In this document: piece after piece, positions 1-5,152 of the stretch
Numbering within the stretch: position 1 is the stretch's first letter
Layout: each line of letters opens with the position of its first letter
Origin: Bacteroidota bacterium
GTDB lineage: Bacteria > Bacteroidota > Ignavibacteria > Ignavibacteriales > Melioribacteraceae
Assembly: GCA_021786655.1 (NCBI GenBank)
Contig: JAJYMU010000152.1
Coordinates: 1 to 6,476 of the forward strand
Direction of reading: 5' to 3'
DNA length: 6,476 bases
Notes under the pieces: generated by a model
The model's database searches: none
Seen by the model: the letters and a program-made list of their open reading frames with translations, nothing else
Told to the model about the DNA's origin: nothing
Made by a program: the position numbers and the translations under genes

Positions 1-231
1 AGTTCTAGAAACTTCTTTTGGTTTTGCCTTAACATCCTTTTGTTTAGCGTTTTTTTGTTTTTGCTTCTTCTCAGAGGGTTTTGATTTAGCACTATGATCT
101 TTCTTCTGCTCAACTGCGTTTTCAGTAGCATCTTGCTGATTTGCAGAGATCAATGGGGCGCCGCAACTTGCACAAAAAGTAGCGTCTGTTAAATTCATTT
201 CCCCACAAATATTACACTTTACTTCGTTCAT
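1..231 (-). CDS. Zinc-ribbon protein with Lys-rich tail (partial, C-terminus beyond window)
   Basis: The visible 77 residues begin with a small Cys4 zinc ribbon: CNIC at residues 6-9 and CASC at 20-23, followed by GAPL, the usual knuckle pattern of double-zinc-ribbon domains. After about residue 30 the sequence becomes low-complexity, hydrophilic and very rich in Lys and Gln, which suggests a disordered tail or linker. No membrane segment is visible, but the protein runs off the window, so a later domain cannot be excluded. The start is an ATG overlapping the TGA of the upstream HU-type gene by 4 bases, which implies one transcript and translational coupling. The Shine-Dalgarno match is weak, as fits a coupled start. 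Function is unknown. Zinc ribbons of this kind occur in nucleic-acid-binding and regulatory proteins, and the pairing with a nucleoid protein is suggestive only. Confidence 0.75.
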   Translation of the reverse strand, partial: MNEVKCNICGEMNLTDATFCASCGAPLISANQQDATENAVEQKKDHSAKSKPSEKKQKQKNAKQKDVKAKPKEVSRT

Positions 232-554
232 TCAGTTACCGTGTTCTCTTGTTTTTCACTGGAATTATTTTCTTTCATACCTGAATCGACAGCATCTTTG
301 AAATCTTTTGAAAACTTAAATACAGGGACATAATGTTCGCCAACATAAACCTTCTCGCCAGTTCTTGGGTTTCTTGCATAACGAGCCTTTTTCTTTTTTA
401 CACGATAGCTTCCAAACCCACGAATTTCGATACCCCTGCCATCTCGTAGCGCATGAATTACCGTTGTCAAGAATCCTTCAACAATAGCTTCGGTCTCCAG
501 TTTAGTCAGTCCGGTTCCAATGGCTATTTTTTCGACTATATCGGCCTTCGTCAT
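228..554 (-). CDS. HU/IHF family nucleoid-associated DNA-binding protein
   Basis: A 108-residue histone-like protein. Proteins of this family dimerise and bend DNA through a pair of beta arms, acting in chromosome compaction and in assembly of regulatory or recombination complexes. The N-terminal helices (MTKADIVEKIA onward) are typical. The family signature follows: GFGSY at 46-50, a basic run KKKKAR at 53-58, the arm tip RNPRTG at 61-66 with the intercalating proline, and VPVFKFSKDFKDAV at 76-89. The core is about 90 residues. An extra polar, Glu/Asn-rich tail of roughly 17 residues follows and is not part of the standard fold. The start is well supported: GAGG lies about 7 bases upstream of the ATG on the minus strand. 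The stop codon overlaps the start of the downstream zinc-ribbon gene by 4 bases. The sequence cannot separate HU from IHF-like members, so no symbol is given. Confidence 0.93.
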   Translation of the reverse strand: MTKADIVEKIAIGTGLTKLETEAIVEGFLTTVIHALRDGRGIEIRGFGSYRVKKKKARYARNPRTGEKVYVGEHYVPVFKFSKDFKDAVDSGMKENNSSEKQENTVTE

Positions 555-711
555 CCTAACCTCAAATATTTAAGTAAGTTACGGAATTTAGCGGGGGTAA
601 AGTTATTAAAAACTATAATAAAAACAAAAAAAACAGCGTATTAACATTTCAAAAAGTCAAACCGGTCTCATCTTTCTTTTGCTGTCTCACTTTCATACAA
701 ATCGGGTGGAT

Positions 712-810
712 ATGCTGAACAAAAAAGTTGCAATTCAAGAAAAATTACGTGTTTTGGTGTGGTATAAGGTTTGTATTTATAAAGCCATGAAATCAAAGGA
801 ATTGAAATGA
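712..810 (+). CDS. Possible 32-codon leader ORF overlapping the next gene
   Basis: This short reading frame starts at an ATG preceded by GGTGGA (705-710), a purine-rich stretch close to the start. It runs 32 codons without a stop, and its TGA at 808-810 overlaps the ATG of the following membrane-protein gene (807-809) in an ATGA arrangement. The product would be small and basic with a short hydrophobic middle (VLVWYKVCIY). ATGA overlaps usually mark translational coupling, so this may be a genuine small ORF or leader peptide. Against it, a frame of this length is not rare by chance. The downstream gene also has its own good ribosome-binding site (AAAGGA, 795-800), and a TATAAG-like promoter element at 763-768 would fall inside it. 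I recognise no family. Confidence 0.22.
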   Translation: MLNKKVAIQEKLRVLVWYKVCIYKAMKSKELK

Positions 811-1373
811 CACTCGTACCAATCATCTATACAAGTTTAATCATCTTTTCAGTACTGCTTTTTTCTGTGATCATAATTTCATACTTGTCTTTTAAGATGA
901 GGTCAAGGAACAGAAAAAATCTACCTTCCGAAAGAATCGGAATGACAAATAACCTGAACATTTCAAGACCTATTGCTTTGAGCGGTCCTAAATTGAATGT
1001 GAATCCGCTTCCGGCACATTCGCACTACAACAATAGACCTAAATACAATGACCAAGTAATTATGAACGAGAGAAAGGTCAGAAAAAACAGTCTTTCTTAC
1101 ACCCAATCGACCAATCGAAAAGATTCCTTCAACAAGAATGAAGAAAGCCGACCACACAGACATAATGAAAGGACCAGTTTGAGAGCAACCCGTCTTGAAA
1201 TAATGAATGAGTCTAATTCGTTTAGAAAAACATCGGAGTTGCATAGCGAGTCAAATCATCAGAGCTACGAACGAGACAAAATGGTTGAAGCTAATCTATT
1301 CAGTTATTATGACAATAATACTGAATCGGATTTTGTTCTGATGGATACAACTCTTCTTCGTCAGGCACAGTAA
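807..1373 (+). CDS. Single-pass membrane protein of unknown function, paralogue of the next gene
   Basis: A 188-residue protein of no family I recognise. Residues 4-28 form one hydrophobic helix with almost nothing before it, followed at once by a basic cluster (KMRSRNRKN, 30-38). By the positive-inside rule this predicts N-out/C-in topology with the long tail in the cytoplasm. The tail (about 40-160) is polar, rich in Asn, Ser, Arg and Lys, without evident globular pattern and probably disordered. Two short stretches recur in the next gene: RLEIMNE (129-135) and a C-terminal motif Y-x4-E-x2-F (Y168, E173, F176). Over the first 29 residues, 16 are identical to that paralogue, including P5, IYT (7-9), IISY (23-26) and SF (28-29). 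The start is supported by AAAGGA six bases upstream and by this N-terminal match. The gap to the next gene is 66 bases, so co-transcription is likely. A scaffold or anchor role is possible but not shown. Confidence 0.8.
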   Translation: MTLVPIIYTSLIIFSVLLFSVIIISYLSFKMRSRNRKNLPSERIGMTNNLNISRPIALSGPKLNVNPLPAHSHYNNRPKYNDQVIMNERKVRKNSLSYTQSTNRKDSFNKNEESRPHRHNERTSLRATRLEIMNESNSFRKTSELHSESNHQSYERDKMVEANLFSYYDNNTESDFVLMDTTLLRQAQ

Positions 1374-1439
1374 TCTAATTTCGACCGAAACAAGTTTCCG
1401 CATAATTGTTGTGAAGGCGATTATTTCCTATTTTAAATT

Positions 1440-1970
1440 ATGGAATTAATACCGCTTATATATACAATTCTAAAGATTGTGGCAGTTCTAGCAATTGCGA
1501 CACTAATCATATCTTATATTTCTTTCCGCAATAAACTCAAGGATGGAACTCTGGATCAACCTGCTCCAAATAACGAACAAAGAAATATATCACCAGTTGT
1601 GGTTCCGTCAATTAGGAAAGTTCTAAACAACGAAGAGCTTTTATCCCAACCGGTAATGAAAAAAGTTGTTGCGAAAGAAGGTTCTAGACAAAAAGAAAAT
1701 CCTAGAAAAGAATCGGCTAAAGTGAGATCAACCTCTAAAAAAACAAAATCTGGTAGAACCGATCATTCGAAGAGATTGCAAATAATCAAAGAGCTGACGC
1801 CGGTTAAGAACAAAAAAACCGAATCAAAAGAAAAATTACAACCCACACAAAAAACAGGTGAATCATTAAAGTCACTTGATGAGGATATCATCAGTAAATA
1901 TGAAGAACAGGATGAAAATGGTTTTCATGTTTTAAGTGTAAAGGATCGAAAGGATAAACACGCCAAGTGA
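1440..1970 (+). CDS. Single-pass membrane protein of unknown function, second paralogue
   Basis: A 176-residue protein with the same plan as the preceding gene. A membrane helix at residues 4-28 is followed by a charged, Lys-rich tail (especially 70-135) that looks disordered. RLQIIKEL (112-119) and a C-terminal Y-x4-E-x2-F (Y154, E159, F162) match the paralogue. The tail itself has diverged strongly, so what is conserved is the membrane helix and the short motifs. The start is fixed from three sides: an in-frame stop lies at 1434-1436, the first ATG after it is at 1440, and the resulting N-terminus aligns residue for residue with the paralogue. There is no convincing Shine-Dalgarno; the nearest GAAGG is over 20 bases away, so initiation may rely on AT-rich leader sequence. 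The TGA overlaps the GTG start of the HMA-AraC regulator by 4 bases, which argues for co-expression with it. Function unknown. Confidence 0.8.
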   Translation: MELIPLIYTILKIVAVLAIATLIISYISFRNKLKDGTLDQPAPNNEQRNISPVVVPSIRKVLNNEELLSQPVMKKVVAKEGSRQKENPRKESAKVRSTSKKTKSGRTDHSKRLQIIKELTPVKNKKTESKEKLQPTQKTGESLKSLDEDIISKYEEQDENGFHVLSVKDRKDKHAK

Positions 1971-2569
1971 TCCGTTCTGAAAACACCAGGAATACCGGAA
2001 ATATTCTTTACATAAAGAATATGGTATGCAACCGATGCATTAAAGTTGTTAAAGATGAGTTAACCAAATTAAAAGTAAACGTGCGAAATATCTCTTTGGG
2101 TGAAGTAGAAACTGTGCTGCCATTGAACAAACTACCTATGACGACAATCAAAGAAGCATTGGAAAGAAACGGTTTCGAGTTGATTGAAGACAAGAAAGTA
2201 AAAGTGATAGAGAAAATTAAGAGCTTTATCATCAAAACGATTTATGAAAAAGAAAATCTTCTTAGCGAAAACGTTAAGTTTTCAACCTTACTCGAAAAAG
2301 AACTTGGATTCGAGTATCACTACCTAAGCAATTTATTCTCTTCACAAGAAAGTATCACAATAGAGCAATATATTATTCTTCAAAAAATTGAACGCGCTAA
2401 AGAGCTGCTTAAATACGGTGAACTTACATTAAGCGAGATTGCATATAAACTTGGTTACAGCAGTGTGCAGCATTTATCCAATCAATTTCACAAAGTGACT
2501 GGATTTTCGGCTAGTCAATTCAAGAACCTTACGAATAACATGCGCAAATCTCTCGACAAAGTCGGCTAA
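1967..2569 (+). CDS. HMA-domain / AraC-type transcriptional regulator (probable copper-responsive)
   Basis: A 200-residue two-part protein. Residues 12-75 resemble a heavy-metal-associated domain: beta strand ILYIKN, metal loop MVCNRC (C21, C24), then helix IKVVKDELTK. The usual GMTCxxC is altered to NMVCNRC, with both cysteines kept. Residues 100-190 are an AraC/XylS DNA-binding domain with two helix-turn-helix units, the second showing the hallmark LSEIAYKLGYSS (155-166), then a conserved Phe (F174) and TG (178-179). Small proteins of this architecture occur in Bacteroidota and are usually annotated simply as AraC family. The chaperone and Cu(I)-ATPase downstream make copper the likely ligand. 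The GTG start overlaps the previous stop (GTGA); AAGG about 13 bases upstream is a distant Shine-Dalgarno. The next in-frame ATG, codon 19, would remove the first beta strand and is less likely. Metal binding and activator versus repressor action are inferred. Confidence 0.88.
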   Translation: MIRSENTRNTGNILYIKNMVCNRCIKVVKDELTKLKVNVRNISLGEVETVLPLNKLPMTTIKEALERNGFELIEDKKVKVIEKIKSFIIKTIYEKENLLSENVKFSTLLEKELGFEYHYLSNLFSSQESITIEQYIILQKIERAKELLKYGELTLSEIAYKLGYSSVQHLSNQFHKVTGFSASQFKNLTNNMRKSLDKVG

Positions 2570-2596
2570 CTCATTCCCCTTCCCTTCTGCATCATA

Positions 2597-2629
2597 AAAT
2601 TGTGTAACATTATTTCATGAAATTGTAAC
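2597..2629 (+). promoter_or_regulatory. Candidate operator: direct repeats around a 12-bp palindrome
   Basis: The gap between the regulator and chaperone genes holds AAATTGTGTAAC (2597-2608) and AAATTGTAAC (2620-2629). The AAATTGT parts are 23 bases apart and the TAAC parts 21 bases apart, about two helical turns, which suits an AraC-type protein contacting one DNA face. Between and overlapping them is a perfect palindrome ATTTCATGAAAT (2612-2623). The site lies 55-87 bases before the chaperone start and just upstream of a promoter-like element. Binding by the neighbouring HMA-AraC protein is inferred only. Confidence 0.4.
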
Positions 2630-2650
2630 GCACTTTAAGATTCGCATATT

Positions 2651-2658
2651 TAATTTTG
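2651..2658 (+). promoter_or_regulatory. Promoter -7 element (TAnnTTTG type) for the copper chaperone/ATPase operon
   Basis: TAATTTTG fits exactly the TAnnTTTG consensus known for the Bacteroidota primary sigma factor at -7. It lies 25 bases before the chaperone ATG. The matching -33 element is poor: the TTG at 2623-2625 is a few bases too far upstream, and nothing good sits at the usual distance. A weak upstream element would fit a promoter that needs an activator bound at the repeats just upstream, but this is inference. Confidence 0.4.
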
Positions 2659-2683
2659 ATTAACAAATAAACATGGAGAAGTT

Positions 2684-2902
2684 ATGACAGCAAAGAATTA
2701 TAAAATCAAAGGCATGACTTGCATGCACTGCGTTATGGCTGTAAAGAAAGAATTATCAAAAGTTGGACTGGAATCTTTTGACGTTGAAATCGGCTCTGCA
2801 AAAGTAAAGTACGACGAATCGAAGGTAGATTCTAAAATGGTTGACAGCGCAATTATTGAAGCAGGCTATCAAATTGAAGAAGTGAGCGATGAAAAGTTAT
2901 AA
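2684..2902 (+). CDS. copZ: CopZ-like copper chaperone (HMA domain)
   Basis: A 72-residue single-domain HMA protein with the classic metal loop GMTCMHC at residues 10-16 (ligands C13 and C16) and the alternating beta-alpha-beta pattern ending in GYQIEEV. Proteins of this family carry Cu(I) in the cytoplasm and deliver it to the HMA domain or membrane entry site of a Cu(I)-ATPase. The start is supported by GGAGAA (2675-2680) a few bases upstream, and the length is normal for the family. It overlaps the ATPase gene by 14 bases, so the two are translationally linked and probably made in a fixed ratio. Its helix (AVKKELSK, 19-26) resembles the corresponding part of the upstream regulator (VVKDELTK) more than that of the pump, which hints at a common origin or interaction. 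Copper specificity is inferred from the loop and the partner. Confidence 0.92.
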   Translation: MTAKNYKIKGMTCMHCVMAVKKELSKVGLESFDVEIGSAKVKYDESKVDSKMVDSAIIEAGYQIEEVSDEKL

Positions 2903-5120
2903 TATTCCCGTTGAGGGAATGACATGCGCCAGCTGTGTAACACGGGTCGAAAAGGTAATTAGCAAATTCGACGGAGTTAAAAACGTTAGTGTGAATCTTG
3001 CAACCGACCACGTAACGTTCGAGACTGATAAAGATTTCACCGAACTTGATGCGATTGCAAATGCAGTTCAAGATTACGGTTACAAGTTGGATATTGATGC
3101 AATCGCAAATCAGAAATCTGAAAAATCCGGAATTAATTCAACCGATAATCAAAAAGATGAATACTTCGATTTGTTAAAAAAGGATTTTATTCTAGCTGTT
3201 GTGTTTACGGTACCTATTTTTTTGGTAAGTATGCTTTACGAATTCGAATTTTTTAAGAACTTATGGCCATTTACAATTGACTACACTCACAAGATTCTAT
3301 TGATACTTACAACGCCGATTGTTTTTATCAGCGGTAAAAGATTCTACAAAGTATTTTGGACCAACTTAAAACATTTTTCTGCCGAGATGAATTCGTTGGT
3401 TGCAATAGGAACCGGCGCCGCTTACGGATACAGCACAATTGCGACTCTCTTCCCCGACTCAATTTCGATGCACGGCGAATTTCCACATGTGTACTTCGAA
3501 ACAGTCGGTGTGATAATAACTTTGATTCTGATGGGCAAATTGCTAGAACATCAGGCGAAACGAAAAACTAATTCGGCAATAAAAAAGTTGATGGAGCTCA
3601 AACCAAAGACGGCTAGAGTGTTAATCAACAATGCGGAAAAAGAAATCAGCATTTCGGAATTGAGAAAAGATCACGTTGTTGTAATTAAGCCGGGCGAAAA
3701 AATTCCGGCTGACGGAGTAATCGTTTGGGGAAATTCTGCTGTTGATGAATCAATGATCACTGGCGAAAGCATACCGGTGGAAAAAATTGTTGACTCAAAA
3801 ATCATCGGAGGAACGATCAACAAAAACGGCACTTTTAATTTCAGAGTAACTGAAGTCGGAGATAATTCTGTTCTTGGGCAAATTATTCGCTTGGTTGAAC
3901 AAGCGCAGGCAACCAAACCGCCGATTCAAAAACTCGTCGATAAAATTGCCGGGATATTCGTCCCTGTGGTGATTGGAATCGCGTTCATTACATTTATTGT
4001 ATGGTTATTCGTTGGGCAGCAAAACGTATTCACCACAGCGTTAATTAATTTTGTTGCCGTATTAATTATCGCGTGTCCGTGCGCGCTTGGTCTTGCAACG
4101 CCGACAGCAATAATTGTAGGAACGGGACTTGGCGCTTCGAACGGAATTCTAATTCGAAATGGAGAAAGTTTGGAACTCGCACAAAAAATCTCCACCGTCA
4201 TTTTCGATAAAACCGGGACAATCACCGAAGGCAAACCGGCGGTGTCTGAGATCAAAACAAATAATATTGCGGAAGATAATCTAATTCAATTGGCTGCTTC
4301 GCTCGAATCAAAATCGGAACATCCGCTTGCTGCGGCAATTTTAGAAAAAGCAAAATCAAAAAATATTTCTTTGATGCAGCCGGATTTGTTTCAAAGCTTG
4401 AGCGGCTTCGGACTTACAGGCATTGTCAACGGTAAAACTGTTGTGATCGGCAGATTTGACCTAATGAAAGAATATTCGATTAAAACCGACTCAATGGAAA
4501 AATTATTTAGAGAGTTAACAAACAACGGCAGCACAGTTATCTGCGTTGGTGTTGAAGGCAATTTAGTTGGTCTTTTCGCTATCGAAGACAAATTAAAGAA
4601 TACTTCAACCGAAGCAGTTCAAGAATTGAATCGACTCGGAATCAAAACGGTTATGCTGACTGGTGACAATTCTAAGATCGCGGAGATTATTGCGCAAAAG
4701 GTTGGTATAACGGAATTCAAGTCGGAAGTTTTGCCGGATGAAAAAGCAAACGTAGTAAAAGAGTATCAATCAAAAGGAAACGTTGTTGCAATGGTTGGCG
4801 ACGGAATAAACGATTCACCGGCGCTTGCACAAGCCGATGTCGGAATTGCAATTGGTACCGGCACCGATGTTGCAATTGAAACTGCCCAAATAACTTTAGT
4901 GCAAGGAAATTTACGTTCGGTTGCAAAAGCCGTGAACCTTTCAAAACATACGATTAGAACAATCAAACAAAATTTATTCTGGGCATTTATTTATAACACA
5001 ATCGGAATTCCGCTTGCAGCACTAGGAATGCTGAATCCTATGATTGGCGCGCTGGCTATGTCGCTCAGTTCGGTTTCAGTTGTAAGTAATTCACTGCGAT
5101 TAAAGCGAGCCAAAATTTGA
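2889..5120 (+). CDS. copA: Cu(+)-exporting P1B-1-type ATPase
   Basis: A complete 743-residue copper pump of usual bacterial length, driving Cu(I) out of the cytoplasm with ATP. One N-terminal HMA domain (about 1-70, GMTCASC at 10-16) is followed by eight predicted membrane helices (about 100-117, 134-149, 165-188, 200-217, 354-376, 381-403, 693-713, 717-733). The actuator domain carries TGES at 291-294, the phosphorylation site is DKTGT at 440-444 (D440), the nucleotide-binding SEHPL is at 476-480, TGDN at 591-594 and GDGIND at 637-642. The membrane copper-site residues are all present: CPC at 396-398, YN at 702-703 and MSLSS at 724-728, the combination that defines Cu(I)-specific P1B-1 pumps. 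The ATG lies inside the chaperone gene in another frame, with only a weak purine-rich stretch upstream, consistent with coupling. No disruption or missing residue was seen. An assembly role for cuproenzymes instead of detoxification cannot be ruled out. Confidence 0.96.
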   Translation: MKSYNIPVEGMTCASCVTRVEKVISKFDGVKNVSVNLATDHVTFETDKDFTELDAIANAVQDYGYKLDIDAIANQKSEKSGINSTDNQKDEYFDLLKKDFILAVVFTVPIFLVSMLYEFEFFKNLWPFTIDYTHKILLILTTPIVFISGKRFYKVFWTNLKHFSAEMNSLVAIGTGAAYGYSTIATLFPDSISMHGEFPHVYFETVGVIITLILMGKLLEHQAKRKTNSAIKKLMELKPKTARVLINNAEKEISISELRKDHVVVIKPGEKIPADGVIVWGNSAVDESMITGESIPVEKIVDSKIIGGTINKNGTFNFRVTEVGDNSVLGQIIRLVEQAQATKPPIQKLVDKIAGIFVPVVIGIAFITFIVWLFVGQQNVFTTALINFVAVLIIACPCALGLATPTAIIVGTGLGASNGILIRNGESLELAQKISTVIFDKTGTITEGKPAVSEIKTNNIAEDNLIQLAASLESKSEHPLAAAILEKAKSKNISLMQPDLFQSLSGFGLTGIVNGKTVVIGRFDLMKEYSIKTDSMEKLFRELTNNGSTVICVGVEGNLVGLFAIEDKLKNTSTEAVQELNRLGIKTVMLTGDNSKIAEIIAQKVGITEFKSEVLPDEKANVVKEYQSKGNVVAMVGDGINDSPALAQADVGIAIGTGTDVAIETAQITLVQGNLRSVAKAVNLSKHTIRTIKQNLFWAFIYNTIGIPLAALGMLNPMIGALAMSLSSVSVVSNSLRLKRAKI

Positions 5121-5127
5121 CGGACCA

Positions 5128-5152
5128 TGCCGAGAAAATTATTTTCTCGGCA
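5128..5152. terminator. Hairpin between convergent genes, probable bidirectional terminator
   Basis: A perfect inverted repeat with 12-base arms (TGCCGAGAAAAT and its complement) around a single central T begins 7 bases after the ATPase stop codon. It also covers the last four codons (LPRK) and the stop of the opposing nucleotide-metabolism gene. The lower stem is G+C-rich; the A/T-rich top would open as the loop. Its symmetry serves both strands. No U-run follows on either strand, so it is not a textbook intrinsic terminator; it could instead block readthrough weakly or protect 3' ends. Confidence 0.6.

Noticed and set aside
453..644. 63-codon plus-strand frame across the start of the HU gene
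   Set aside because: Mostly antisense to the well-supported HU coding region; composition is that of a shadow frame and no ribosome-binding site or domain is visible.
601..660. TTGACT on the minus strand (655-660) as a -35 box for the HU gene
   Set aside because: No TATAAT-like or TAnnTTTG element lies at a suitable distance, so I do not call a promoter.
761..773. TATAAGGTTTG as a promoter for the membrane-protein genes
   Set aside because: It resembles TATAAT and, with one extra base, TAnnTTTG, but no upstream -35 or -33 element fits; left as a weak possibility only.
2673..2687. Four-codon frame (ATG GAG AAG TTA TGA) overlapping the chaperone start
   Set aside because: Its GAG/AAG bases are the chaperone's Shine-Dalgarno, which explains the purines; a frame this short needs no coding explanation.
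3671..4966. Several antisense frames of 66-109 codons inside the copper ATPase gene
   Set aside because: All are opposite a continuous, motif-complete coding sequence and have no recognisable domain or start signal.
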